Notes under the pieces: generated by a model
Database searches by the model: none
The model's input: only the letters and a program-made list of their open reading frames with translations
Told to the model about the DNA's origin: nothing
Assembly (NCBI GenBank): GCA_026182355.1
Contig: JAPFBL010000119.1
Span: forward strand, 1,374,001-1,438,000
Length of the DNA stretch: 64,000 bases
Direction of reading: 5' to 3'
Source: Hermatobates lingyangjiaoensis
Taxonomy: Eukaryota > Arthropoda > Insecta > Hemiptera > Hermatobatidae
Shown here: piece by piece, positions 1 to 10,520 of the stretch
How positions within the stretch are numbered: position 1 is the stretch's first letter
Layout of the letters: each line of letters begins with the position of its first letter
Made by a program: the position numbers and the translations under genes

Positions 1-203
1 TTCCATCAAGGAAGCTTCACTAGATTTTGTTCGTTTGGAAACACTGTTGTTGGGGTGAGAATAGTCTTGAAATACTTATTAAACTCTTCATTTTCTTTTC
101 ATGTGTAATATTTTTTCTTGTATGGCGGTAGTGTAGGTTTCTTCCATCTCCTAAAATTGCTGATCTCAAATTTCTAAGTCATACCTGGCCCTCACGTTTC
201 TAG

Positions 204-410
204 GTGGCCTCAGAAGTTCTTCCCGGACTGATCTACAGATCAGTGGAAGGTCAAGAAGAAGCCTAAGTGACTCATCAGTTTATGCGCCTGCTGAAAGGGC
301 TGCCTTCCTCCTGTCTGGAGATGGGTCAGGCCCCATGTCGGGAGCAACCCAGATGCTCCCGACCCGTGGTTTATCCTCGGTATCTTCCAAGTTAACCAGA
401 GCCGGACAAG
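204..410 (+). CDS. candidate internal exon, Ser/Arg-rich
   Basis: The acceptor is cgtttctag/gt and the donor acaag/gtagaa. The exon begins with two bases that finish a codon, holds 68 codons and leaves one base, which joins exon 2408..2471 as a GAT codon. Peptide landmarks are GLRSSSRTDLQISGRS and APAERAAFLLSGDG. Another donor at 428 (gtgaag/gtaaca) would leave phase 0. Without splicing the frame stops at TGA 451..453. A minus-strand frame of about 80 codons (525..280) overlaps it, so the strand is not certain. Confidence 0.4.
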
Positions 411-3400
411 GTAGAAGGAGTGTGAAGGTAACAGTAAAAGGCGAAGTCATTTGAGCGTTATTGAGGGTGATGCGTGTGGTAGGTGAGCTCGGGGCCCCGG
501 GTTCGCTACACCCCGTCAGCTGCACACGTCAGCTGCCCCTGGGGGGGGGGGGGGGAGAGAGATAAATTTGTTTAAAAGAATTAGAGAATGTTTATTTCAT
601 TAGACATTTTTTTTATATATTATATTTTATTTTAAATACCTTTTCTGTAGTGCTCGGCTACCTTTAAAAAGCAATTATAATTGAACTTTTAATTATATTA
701 TTTATTTAACTTAATGCCTCATTAATTTTAACATATAACTTATTTCATAATATTTGTTAATATTTATATTTTCTATAGTTTTTAGTATTTATTTTTCGTA
801 GCAATAAGTTTATTATTATAATAATTTATCCGGCTTCCACTGACTTTGATGATATATTTTTACTTCCCTTCTACTGAATAAAAGAATGTACTTTTACTTA
901 CTTTAGGACTATCGATATTAACATGCTATACCTCCCATTTAACTGCTGTTAATGTAACGTTAAATATAAACTGAAAGGCCCACGCAAACTGGCGACAATA
1001 CCAAGCAAACATAGAAACAACTTTTTTTTATATCTTATAGTTTTCACAAGTATATATTTACCTTCTTTTTCACAAGAACAAAGTTACCTTAATGCTTTTC
1101 AAAGTTGATATATAAATAAAATAATGATTTTGTCTGTACATTGCTTAGAACTGATTCACTTCAAGTTTTCTTTACGTCCATACATTGGAGAAACCGAATC
1201 CACCCTTAGAAAAATTTCTGTCGGTTGTTCCCAAAATGGTGTCAGAAGTAAACTCAGCCACCATAAGACATATCAAGCTGAAACTTTTACAGTAGATTTA
1301 TGTATGTCTAACTTAAAATATAGGCTCTGAATTGATAGGAAATTCAATGTAGAAGTGAAGTTACGGACATTAAAAGCAAAAACGTTTGTCACAAGTAAAC
1401 TCAGCCATCATGAGGCATAGCGAGCTGAAACTTTGTCACTAGATTTGTGTATGTCAGTAAAAACAGTGATTAGTGATGAGGAAGCAGTTCACTATCAAAC
1501 TGAGTTTCTTGACAATGAACTTCTTGCTCCTGTACTGCCTGCAAACTTAAAGTAGGAGCACCAATCATGCTGTACTTTAGTAGCAGTAACAAATTTCATT
1601 TAATTATTTTTTTAGGAATCAGGGGCTATTAATTTCAGTAACTTTTCTACTAAAGGTTGTATACAATTCATTTTTTCTATTCATATTATGAGAGGAATAG
1701 CGTAATTTGAAGTTCTGCCAGGACTGGTAAGATTTCATCTGGTAAACCTTTTACATCTATAAACAGAAATTGCCATATTTTTCTGTTTCATAGGCTAACT
1801 GTAGACGATTACGAAAAAAATTAAGAATGCTGTTACTCTCTTCACACAATAATTAAAAATGTGCCATCCATGTATCGTTTATAAATTTTAATGCCATTCA
1901 TAGTTTGTTAATGCAGACTTTTAATAACCCAAGTATCACTATATTGGGAAGAAGTAGTGACATTGGAGATCCCATTATTGTTACAAAGTTTTGTTTATAC
2001 AATATTTTATCAAAAGTAAAATATCACAAATATGATTTAGCATCAAAATAAAATCTTTTTAGATATTCCTGCATGTGGAGGATCTTCTTTCACTGTTTAT
2101 TTCCGAAATTGAATCATAGATTTCTTAAAGGTATATTAGCGAAAAGTGACTGAATTACATAATCAGTTAATGCTTTGGTGAATTCTAATGAGTTTTTTCA
2201 CATTTTCTCCATCCCTTCAAATATTGGGTGATAAAAAAAAAAAATAAAAAATAAGTGGCAGCCTTGGTGTCACTATACATATTGCGAATAAATTGATATT
2301 TAATCAAAGTGACATTATTTCAAGTCATGATCCATACAGCTTCAGAACCACATCGGACTGTATAAGTGTAACGATTTGGAGGGGATGAAATTATGTTTCC
2401 ATCACAGATGTTGACAATGGTGGAATATTGATTACTGAGAGAGAGCCTGAGAATGTGACAGCGAGCTGCAGGTGAGGATAGCGGCGGTATTCTCCCTAAT
2501 GAATCCCCCAGCTAGGAAGAGGTCTTTTGACAGTCACAAGTGATTCTCACAAAGTCTACTTCATAATGCTAACTCATTCACTCACATTGTTCTATTTCAT
2601 CTTCTAACCTCTTCTAACTTATATCTTTTTTTTTTTGCTACTAGTTTGAAGTTCACAAAACATCGATATGAGAGTTTTCTATTCCTTTTTCCTCAGATTA
2701 ACTATCTTTAAAATGTTCACATCAAACTGGTCTGATTCAACATAGGAAATAATCACCAAGGAACAAAAGAAAACAATTTCAATAACAAAGCAATACTTCC
2801 TAGTTTTTCTTGAAGAATATAAAATACATTCTGTTGTACTGAAAAAGAGGGGTGGAGTTTTTCCGTTTTAAATTTCACTACTGATTACAGCGATTTACTA
2901 ACTTTATTAAAAACAGATATTTAGGATAATCATTCCTTAACACTATCTGCAAATTTTAATCCTACAAAAGGAATAATATTTTTTCAGGAGGCAAAAGAAG
3001 TAATCTATCAAATTTCATAATGCAGTGAAAGCACATTTGATGCATTCCCTTGAATTAACAAATTTGAGGGAGCATTAAGCTGAAGATGTTGGTGTTGAAG
3101 AAGAAACATAGCTGGAGTAGTCGTTGAAGAGGGCACTGAGCTCAAGTGTCACTGACGTTCACTGAGTTGGAGGGTGATGGGGGGGGGGGGGGGGTTCATG
3201 GAGGAGATAACTGAGTTGAAGGGAGTATTTGTGGAGGGGTGTGGCATAGAGCAAAGTTCACTTTGAGAGGGGCATCGAGCTGAAGTATGTGTCGAGAAGA
3301 TTAAGGGGCTGAAGAGAGCATTTGGGGGGAGGGGGACACTGAGTTACAGTTGGCCCTAAAGGGAAGCCTAATTGAAGTTGCCGCTCACGACGGAGCACAG

Positions 3401-6400
3401 AGCTAAAGAATGATTAAGAGTGGCGGGGAGCTGAAATGCAGTGAGGGGGCACGTTCAGAAAGGCCATTGGTATAATAAAGAGGTAAAATGATATTTGTTG
3501 TATTCCCCACTCCATATTTAGGATTAGAGGTTTCAGTAACTTAGTAATATGACCAACTGAGCATGAAAAAGACAGATATTCCTCAAAAAGGATATTTCAG
3601 CTGTCCTTGGTACTCCATTGCACTTCATTTTCCACAAGGAAAACAACACTCTGCATATAAGGAAATGAAATACATAAAAGAAAAATGTATATTCGAACAA
3701 TTTTTCATTTTACTACTTTATATTTTTCTTATATATTGTTTTTATTTTTTAATATATATATATATATAAAATTTTCACGGTAAATCACAGACCCAGAACA
3801 AAGAAACAAACACACTTACTGTCTCCAATTTCCGTCATCAGGAGAGTTGGGATAGGGACACAAAGCGTACATGCAAAGCGACGGTTGGAGACCCAACTCG
3901 AAAATTTAGAGACAGCAAGTTTGCTTGTTTCTTTGTTCTATGTCTGTGATTTACCGTGAAACGTTTGTTGTCCTTTTGGATCGTTTCTCTGTTTACATTA
4001 TATATATATATATATATATATATATCAATGATCAAACTACAATAAGAAAATGGGAAAGCAAGACTAAGATCTTTCAACCGTAACAAGTGGTCTTCGTCAG
4101 AGTCAAAAACCCAACTCTTAGTCTTGCTTTCCCGTTTTCTTATTGTGGTTTGATCATTGATTGTTATTTCACGTGTTTATGTGAAATCTTTATATATATA
4201 TATTCACTGATAAAACGAAATACGATCCAAACTGGACACAATACGAGTTCGAGATTAACAAAGAGCAACACACAAAGTAGGGAAACACACTTACAGACTC
4301 AAATTTTCGGGTAATCCGTCTTCAGGAGAAAAGAGAATGGGAGACCAAGCACGTTGTAGACGCAACGGAAAGTAACCCACTTGCCGTTACTTGCCGTTGC
4401 GTCTACAACGTGCTTGGTCTCCCATTCTCTTTTCTCCTGAAGACGGATTACCCGAAAATTTGAGTCTGTAAGTGTGTTTCCCTACTTTGTGTGTTGCTCT
4501 TTGTTAATCTCGAACCCGTATATATATATATATATATATATATTGGTGTAAATAGGCAGGAGATCCTCTTTTAAACAGATATCATTAAAATTAACCGCTG
4601 GCTCAGCATTCACGATCTTAAGACTGAGAGATTCGATCCTACGAATTAACCTCCTGCTAACAGGGTTTAACTGGAAAAGGAGTTGGCCAAGTGACATGTT
4701 AAATTAAAATCGATGAGATAGTCATTGCTATTAATAGATTAAAAGGATTAGTAAAGGTTAATATAAAGAGAAGGTCAAAGGTCAATAAAGAACAAGACAA
4801 GGTATATATATATATACCTCTAAACTCCAATAACAAATCAGAAACTTGACTAAGAGCATTCAACCGAAATAAGCGGTCTTCGTCAGAGTTGAACTCGACG
4901 AGAGTCAACTTCGTCAGAGTCGACGAGATCGACTTGTATTGTTTGAATGACCTTAGTAATGTTTGTATTCTCGCTGTGGTTTAAAGTTAATTTTTATTAC
5001 ACATGCTTATTGTGAATTCTTGTTATATATAAATATATATAGTTACATGCTTTCATTTTACATTTCCTTTTATCAAATATATTTAAAATTAACATAAAAT
5101 ATGATGTTTTCATTGAAAATTACTCTTTTTGAAAGTTATGTGGCAGAGTGCATCAGACTAACTAACTGTGTCTAACTTACTGACACGGATACTATGATTG
5201 TATAAGATATTATTCTTGTCAATAAGTTAATAAGAGAAAAACTGTAAAACAGAGTGAAGCCATATAATGGTGGTTAGAATAGCAGGAAGAAAATTAAGAC
5301 ATACGGACACAGAACGACCTTATGAGTTATTTACTGTTAGAATAATAGACTGCAGTCGAAAGGTGTCGCCTACAAAAGCTACAAGTTTACGATAGATTTC
5401 ATAAGAGCCAAAGCCAAGGTAAAGCAATTGTTGCAATCGACGACAGTGGAATATTTCTACATACATAACCATTTGCAGGATCATGTGGGTAGACATGACT
5501 CAGGGCATTAAGGACAGGCTGCCATCCACTGCATCGATGACAATTCATCAATTCACAGCAAGCACAAATAATCGCTGGCTTCTCCAAGTCAAGGAAAGTG
5601 ATTTACCACACAATTATACCTTACCTTGAACACGATCTTCCTTAACTCTGTCAATGAGATAACCCTTTACACATTTTTCATTCCTCATTAACTATCTTCA
5701 TAAGCTTATCAAATATCTCGAGAACTTTAACTAATTTCAAAGCTATAAATATATTATCAAAAAGTCACACCTTAAAATTGCACCATATATTCTTCCCGTT
5801 TATTTCACAGACCGTAAGATTTATGGATAATTTATTCTTGACTCGAACCTCCAACCTTTTCGCTATTCTTCAATAAAAAACTTAATATAATAAAAGCAAT
5901 AGCTATTAACAACGGATATAATTCAACCTTGGTAAATAAAATGATAAAAAAAAAAAAGGAAAAAGAAAAAACCGAATAATAGCCACAATAATAATAATGT
6001 TAATAATAATAATAAATATACATCTTTAACGTATTTAGGGGAAGTCAGTCATAAAATTGCTAAGTTAATAAACCAATATAATGTAAAGGTAGGTTTCAAA
6101 ACTAATAACACAATACAAATAATTAATAGGGAATGGATTATAAAAATAATATATATGATAAAAGCGGTGTATATAAATTAAAGTGTAAAGACTGTAAACA
6201 GATATACATAGGGCAAAGTGGAAGAACATTAAAACAAAGATTTAAAGAATATATTAATGATTATGTAAATAACACGAATAAATCAAATTTTGCTAACCAT
6301 TTAACAGAACACGAACATGAGCCCGACAGTATGGAAAACACAATGAAATTAATTAAAATAGGACAGAAAGGTAAAAGATTAAATGTAACAGAGGAAATGG

Positions 6401-7361
6401 AAATATATAAACACAAAAATACTGATAACCTAATAAACGAACAAATTAAGCACCAGGGAGACATAATATTTAAACCAATAAAAAACATGAAAAGACGACC
6501 GGACGGACAGGACAGAGACGACTTAAAGTTTAAAAGACAAAAACCAGATTAAACAAAATAAAATAAAATAAAACTGTTAGGTAGAAAATTTAGGCATATA
6601 TATTGGCACTATTGAGTTAAAATAGGTATTTATATCCGTGATTTTGGAAGGTAACATTAGTCCCATTGATGATGCAGCCATTGCGAAACCGGTCGGGCGA
6701 CTTCACCAGCGATAGACGAGGTATGACGGTTGATAATATCTTATTTACTAACCTCTGTGGCACTAACAATATGCATCTACAAACAATAAACTTGGCTCAT
6801 GATTCGTACTTCACAAAGTGAAAGCGATTCGTAGTTCACAGTTTTCTATTTGTCCGGTTTTTATTTTTTTAATTATAATTTTTCAGTTTGACTATATTAC
6901 GCTGTAATTAATAAATGGAAGTCAACTCTGCTACAATATATACACAATCATCTATTATTCCTTTAAAAGGTTATACTTGCCCTAGTCATGCCTAAGTAAT
7001 TTTTATAATGTTTGGTTTATTCATGAAAACTAGATAAATCTTGATTTGTATTTTGGCAGACTTAATCCCTTTTTTTTATGTGAACTGTATTTTCCCTGTG
7101 GCTTTGCACCGCAGCTATATTTTTGTTCAGCACATTTTGCTATATCCCATTACTAGAGATATATGCAGGTCGTGCAGCTCTTCACCCCAACCTGACTACA
7201 TCTCAACCTCTTCAACCACTCAGACTGTCATTTGTTCAACAGGAAGTCAGGCAAACTTCCTACGTAATTCATGTTGTACAACTGTCTTTGATGTGTTACA
7301 AACTCTTATTACCTAATACACAGATAGGTACTTACATAAATATTGTACCTTCTAAAATAAA
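204..7361 (+). CDS. 3' part of an unidentified gene encoding a Ser-rich C-terminal tail (partial)
   Basis: I do not recognise the product. Three exons join in phase: 204..410, 2408..2471 and 7169..7316, with an AATAAA signal at 7356. The gene would start left of the window. Joined, they give about 138 residues. The first stretch is Ser/Arg/Gly-rich with a possible phosphorylation motif (RRSLSDSS). The middle reads VDNGGILITEREPENVTASC. A Ser/Thr/Cys-rich tail ends in DVLQTLIT. No domain, signal peptide or membrane segment is visible, so a disordered cytoplasmic tail is only an inference. The exon at 204 sits in a GC-rich island in AT-rich surroundings. A further in-phase exon may lie at 5479. 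The splice sites and phases are what I see; that the pieces belong together is inference and needs transcript evidence. Confidence 0.38.
541..560 (+). repeat. poly-G run followed by GA repeats
   Basis: A run of about 14-15 G is followed by gagagaga. Long poly-G is rare in this AT-rich sequence; the only other such run in the window is near 3179. On the minus strand the same stretch reads as an ideal polypyrimidine tract plus AG. Confidence 0.8.
561..1110. other. AT-rich stretch without a recognisable gene
   Basis: It holds AT-rich sequence with A and T runs and short open frames only. I see no splice-bounded coding segment. Confidence 0.6.
1113..1480 (+). repeat. interspersed repeat with internal tandem duplication (copy 1)
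   Basis: Bases 1124..1260 match 12685..12800, including the shared string gagaaaccgaatccacc. A segment beginning aagtaaactcagcca occurs at 1246 and again near 1394, so part of the unit is duplicated in tandem. No coding potential is apparent. It may be linked to the family with palindromic ends, because the second copy lies just before such an end. Confidence 0.6.
1481..2400. other. AT-rich stretch, nothing recognised
   Basis: This would be intronic if the plus-strand model is right. It holds A-rich runs near 2229 and scattered short frames. I see no exon or classified repeat. Confidence 0.5.
2408..2471 (+). CDS. candidate 64-nt internal exon
   Basis: The splice borders are very good: acceptor tgtttccatcacag/at and donor ctgcag/gtgagg. 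The exon carries 2 + 60 + 2 bases; the open frame reads VDNGGILITEREPENVTASC and the leftover AG needs one base from the next exon. The exon at 7169 and the candidate at 5479 both start with a G that fits. The stretch is GC-richer than its flanks. There is no recognised domain; ENVT is a potential N-glycosylation site if the region is extracellular. Confidence 0.42.
2473..3050. other. intronic or intergenic sequence, nothing recognised
   Basis: The first 60 bases after the 2471 donor keep a raised GC content; the rest is AT-rich. No exon or repeat was recognised. Confidence 0.5.
3055..3470 (+). repeat. purine-rich degenerate minisatellite with poly-G run
   Basis: About ten diverged units of roughly 30-45 bases share a core like gaggGcacTGAGcTGAAg, at about 3069, 3131, 3158, 3209, 3265, 3305, 3340, 3396 and 3421. 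The plus strand is almost free of C in long stretches and holds a run of about 16 G from 3179. The strand asymmetry is extreme against the surrounding AT-rich DNA. No frame stays open, so it is not coding. Confidence 0.65.
3745..4024. repeat. inverted dimer of a (TA)n-bounded element (family 2)
   Basis: (TA)n tracts at about 3751..3769 and 3999..4024 enclose two inverted copies, with outer arms about 3776..3832 and 3902..3958. The arms share caCGGTAAATCACAG and its complement ctgtgatttaccg. The right half runs on through GTTGTCC..TTTGGATCG into the distal (TA)n, which is the terminal motif seen in other family 2 copies. Confidence 0.65.
4024..4161. repeat. inverted dimer of a (TA)n-bounded element (family 1)
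   Basis: Position x pairs with 8185 minus x. The arms are 4024..4068 and 4117..4161, 45 bp with about two mismatches, around a 48-base loop. The loop contains the family 1 core TCTTCGTCAGAG. The right half continues to GTGAAATCTT and then (TA)n at 4190. Confidence 0.8.
4241..4521. repeat. near-perfect 281-bp palindrome, 136-bp arms, 9-bp loop
   Basis: Position x pairs with 8762 minus x from 4241..4376 to 4386..4521, with only two mismatches noticed and no gaps. The loop is ccacttgcc (4377..4385). Each arm is a family 2 end unit holding CTGAAGACGGATTACCCGAA. The left side is flanked by a family 2 terminus (4203..4240) and (TA)n, the right side by (TA)n at 4519..4542. Near-identity of the arms implies recent origin or gene conversion. 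Confidence 0.92.
4519..4543. repeat. (TA)n microsatellite
   Basis: This is an uninterrupted TA tract directly abutting the right arm of the 4241..4521 palindrome. Confidence 0.9.
4804..5040. repeat. diverged inverted dimer of family 1 between TA tracts
   Basis: The left part (about 4818..4890) reads as family 1 on the minus strand (gcggtcttcgtcagag). The right part (about 4930..5020) reads as family 1 on the plus strand and ends gtgaattcttgttatata. The centre (4888..4935) repeats cgtcagagt and gacgagat motifs. TA tracts lie on both sides. Confidence 0.55.
5041..5478. other. AT-rich stretch, nothing recognised
   Basis: I see no coding or repeat signal other than the open frames over 5399..5587 described under the exon candidate. 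Confidence 0.5.
5479..5597 (+). CDS. candidate exon (plus strand), unassigned
   Basis: The acceptor ataaccatttgcag/g is followed by 49 open codons starting IMWVDMTQGIKDRLPSTASM and ending in TGA at 5627..5629. The single leading base would complete the AG left by exon 2408..2471. The donor is unclear: aaggaaa/gtgatt at 5597 leaves one base, which does not suit the reading of exon 7169 chosen here. It could be an alternative last exon or unrelated. The minus strand is also open here (5587..5399), with a Cys-rich peptide that ends hydrophobically, so the strand is uncertain. Confidence 0.25.
5988..6780 (+). mobile_element. Penelope-like element, 3' fragment (linker, GIY-YIG, 3' UTR)
   Basis: PLEs encode a reverse transcriptase followed by a GIY-YIG endonuclease. 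Only the 3' third is here. The linker at about 6029..6130 (TYLGEVSHKIAKLINQYNVK) is in a different frame from the endonuclease, so there is a frameshift near 6125..6145. The 3' UTR holds tgatgatgcagccattgcg and gaaaccggtcggg. The tail aacctctgtggcactaaca near 6750 recurs at about 8808. No reverse transcriptase domain was found upstream. Confidence 0.8.
6133..6552 (+). CDS. GIY-YIG endonuclease domain of a Penelope-like element
   Basis: A 139-codon open frame. The GIY motif is SGVYKLKC (residues 12-19), with the YIG motif IYIGQSGRT at residues 25-33, followed by the expected Arg in LKQRFKEY and a His-containing NHLTEHEHE segment. The C-terminus keeps the PLE pattern LNVTEEMEIYKHK..NLINEQI. In PLEs this domain nicks target DNA to prime reverse transcription. 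The preceding linker is out of frame and no RT is present, so this is a decayed fragment, though the domain itself is intact. The N-terminal Met is probably not a real start. Confidence 0.8.
   Translation: MDYKNNIYDKSGVYKLKCKDCKQIYIGQSGRTLKQRFKEYINDYVNNTNKSNFANHLTEHEHEPDSMENTMKLIKIGQKGKRLNVTEEMEIYKHKNTDNLINEQIKHQGDIIFKPIKNMKRRPDGQDRDDLKFKRQKPD
6781..7168. other. AT-rich stretch, nothing recognised
   Basis: It lies between the PLE tail and the candidate exon at 7169. It is open in one frame from 7041 but is not convincingly coding. Confidence 0.4.
7169..7316 (+). CDS. candidate terminal exon with Ser/Thr-rich C-terminus
   Basis: The acceptor gagatatatgcag/g is followed by one base completing an AGG codon, then 48 codons and TAA at 7314..7316. 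The peptide begins SCSSSPQPDYISTSSTTQ and ends DVLQTLIT. An AATAAA lies 40 bases after the stop. A second frame, beginning RAALHPNLTTSQ, stays open to 7377 but runs through the polyA signal, so I prefer the first. Confidence 0.35.
7356..7361 (+). promoter_or_regulatory. polyadenylation signal AATAAA
   Basis: AATAAA lies 40 bases beyond the TAA of the candidate terminal exon and is followed by a T-rich stretch. The spacing is normal for an animal 3' UTR. Confidence 0.4.
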
Positions 7362-7424
7362 TATTTGTCTTCATTAAAAAACAAGCTATTATCCTCAGCA
7401 ACCAGTATACTTGTAAATCTAAAG

Positions 7425-7470
7425 CAGAGGGAGAGAGAGAGAAAGGAGGAGAGAGAGAGGTGTGTGTGTT
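7425..7470 (+). repeat. GA-rich and GT microsatellite
   Basis: A compound simple repeat: interrupted (GA)n at 7427..7461 followed by (GT)n at about 7460..7470. The open frame over it (7365..7559) is low-complexity and not a gene. Confidence 0.85.
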
Positions 7471-7559
7471 TAATACAAATCAACAAGGTTGAACTAATAT
7501 TGCAAAAAATAAATATATGCCATCTTAAAAACAGAAGGAAACATTCTGCTCAAGTTTAA

Positions 7560-8549
7560 TTTTAAATAACTACAATATACAATCGATTACTGTTATTTTA
7601 CTGAAAGATATCTCATAATTGAAATATTCTAATAAAAAAATACGGTAACCATAGTGGATCATTACAAAACTTTGTACAAATCGCACAAAACGTTGTCAGG
7701 AGGGGTGTGTCTAGGTCTAATGAAATCTTTATTGATATTATGGTTGCCAGTCTTAGTAAACCATCGCATGACGAGGGAGATCAATGAGCCTATATAGTAA
7801 CCTGCCATCAGGAACTTTCAACTTTGAACTGCATTATCTAACCATTTGTGACTGGGCAGTTTAAATAAAATTCGATCAGCAGAGCTGCAGAATACGTGGA
7901 AGAAGCAATGGATTTGTTATACATTTCTGAGGTTTGCCAAGCAATTATATCAAAGCCAGTATATTTAAATATCCTAGGTACTAGAAAATCTAACGATCCC
8001 ATTGTTCTTGGTGGAATAGCTACAAATATGTTTTTATGCGTTTTCGACTATAAAAAGGTTATGCTTAAAATGGGTTAAGATTGACGACGTGGTCTATTCA
8101 TAGGCAAAGGGGAGCACGAGTATATGGGTTGCTTGAAAGGGGAACGACCTGAAGAATGTTATCATTGAGAATCAAACTGAAATTCCCAAAAATAGTCTAT
8201 AACGCCCTTAGTTTTAAGTTTTCAAAATCTCTTATTAACCAAGCTGGTTTCTTTTTAAATGTTTACTATGAAAAAAAAATGTTAACGTTTATCACTAATA
8301 AACAACAATAACGTTACTATTTCAATTTTGCATGTCACTGTGATTAATACGAGAATAAGTAAAGTCAAAATAAATATCAAATATACATTACCAAATATTA
8401 TGTTAGCTTGTTTATAATTGGGTTATAACTGGCACGGACTTATAAGCTTTACATCTAGTGCTGTTTTAAAGACAGAAAGGTTGGCTCATTTGACATTTGG
8501 CACCCATTTCTGTTATCGGCTAATCACATAACCGACTTCATTCAACATC
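7560..8549. other. gene-free stretch
   Basis: AT-rich sequence with no supported exon. Short open frames such as 7896..8078 have no splice context or recognisable motif. Confidence 0.5.
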
Positions 8550-8710
8550 GGGAGGCCTAAATTCTTACTTCAATCAATTTTATTATAATAGGTATCTTTA
8601 CGAGTGAATGACATCGCAAAAGCCCTGGACCAACAGTTTTACGTTCTCTAAAAGGAAAGTGTGCTCGTGAATTCCATCTCCCACATGAAAACTCGACGTA
8701 TATTGCCATA
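8550..8710 (-). mobile_element. tRNA-derived SINE, diverged
   Basis: The minus-strand order of body motifs matches the better copies at 20.0 and 20.9 kb: cctaaattc, atctttacgagtgaatgacatcg, agccctggaccaaca, then catctcccacatgaaaac. The tRNA-like head is not clear. Confidence 0.6.
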
Positions 8711-10515
8711 ATTTGAAGTCCACACACCCTCTATCGTCATTAATAAAATACCGTCTTACCTTGTACAATACAGTAGAATGTGACAATCATTTATAATATC
8801 ATTTGAATTAACCTCTGTGGTATTAACAATTTGTATCTACAAGTAATAAAGGCACGGCATTTCCTGTTTGACTGATTGCACCTCGCCCCTTGCAAAAACT
8901 ATACAGGAGTACTAATATTTATTGAATCCCTTCAAATAGGAAATGATATTTCATTCATAGAAATGTATAGAATTATATAAAGAAAACAACACTCATAAGT
9001 TATTGAAGATAACAACTTTAAAGTACAAAAACCAAGAAATTATGGGTAAAGTTTCTCCACACAAACGATGTTTTATTAAAAAAACAAAGTATTATGATCA
9101 CGGAGTGAGATGTGGGAACCGGAATAAGATAAACCTGATATCACTACAATTAGATGAAGCTGAAGAAGAACCTGTTTTATAGTCGTTACTTTGCTAAAAA
9201 AAAAAACAATGTCTTTTTTCAGCACAATAACCTTATATTGGGAACGTTATTTACAATGTGCTTGCTTATAGATTACACATTTATCACTAAGATCAATAAA
9301 AATCTATCTTATTGATCAGCTGAATAATGTATTATTCAAACATGGTTTAAACATAAAATTAAATCTTAAATAAGCAGTTAGTAATGAATGCGGAGAATTT
9401 TTTTGGTCTCCATTCTGCGAACACTCCCCAATGTTTCAAAACTCTTTTCTGTACTCAAAGGGCCATCAAATAGACTATCCCTAATGCGTCATCCATGGAA
9501 AGTTCTAAGGCAATCCAAAGTACTTCATTTGTACTGCTTCATTTCTCTCAATTCCTAAATAACCCGTGATATCCTAGCACTTCAACCCTTTGTTCTCAAA
9601 TTACTTATTTGTAATCTAACCTTTCTAGAGTTAAAAATGCATTAGTGATTATTCGGCAAGCGGAGCTAAAGAGCATTTTGTGTCTGTTCTGGCATCTTTC
9701 TAGCACTCCAAGTGCTTCTTTCTTCTTCAAGCCACATAAGTGCTCTTGATTATCGACAGAACAATGTTTATGTGGAGACTTTTCCCATATTTTTCAAGCA
9801 ACTGATTGCACAATTATAAAGAGAACAACATGGTCAGAGAAGGTAAATATACTAGAATTTACATATTCTCATAGCAATAACAAAATTGTCAGGTTTCTCT
9901 AAAGTCTTCTCTAAATCACTGCTGCACCATATAGAATTGAAATTTTAGACAGAATGCCGTCAAGCCAATTAAGCTTAGCTTTGCTTAGTCTAATTTAATA
10001 ATGTTCCAGCGTCTGTCTGTTAACAAAATACTCCTAGGAATTCAAAACTAGAAACTATATCTACATATAATATGAAGTTACATGAACCAGGCTACTTGGT
10101 ACGCAACCATATCTGTGCTTTACAAAATGATGTTAAACACCCCACGGTCATTTATCGAACTCAATTTTTTGTACTCTTTTCGATCAGCTTAAACAGCCAT
10201 GCTCCCTGCGAGTAAGCCTTCAGCACTACTAGCAATCTCTGTGGAGAAATATTTTCAAATCATATCTGAAAACTAAATCTGTAACAGTCATAAGCAATGA
10301 AATCCTAATGAAATAACTACTGACAAACTATTCACATTAAAATATTGTTAAAATTAAAACCAAAAATAACATAGTCAACATTAATTATATCTACTACAAC
10401 TTTAATCAAAAAACTTATTCTATGCCACTTCATTTAAGTTCTCAAAATTTGAAGGAACACTGAAAGTAAAAAAATAGAGTTTGCAACTCGTTACATTTTG
10501 ATATTCAGCTGACAG
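8711..10515. other. gene-free stretch
   Basis: The tail-like motif aacctctgtggtattaaca near 8808 matches the end of the PLE at 6750. The rest is AT-rich with no supported gene or classified repeat. Confidence 0.5.
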
Positions 10516-10520
10516 CGAAA

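Noticed and set aside
280..525. 81-codon minus-strand frame with a perfect polypyrimidine tract before it
   Set aside because: All three frames directly after the AG hit stops, and the plus-strand exon has better splice and phase support. Kept in mind as the alternative.
7365..7559. 64-codon frame with an Arg/Glu repeat
   Set aside because: The repeat is encoded by a (GA)n microsatellite.
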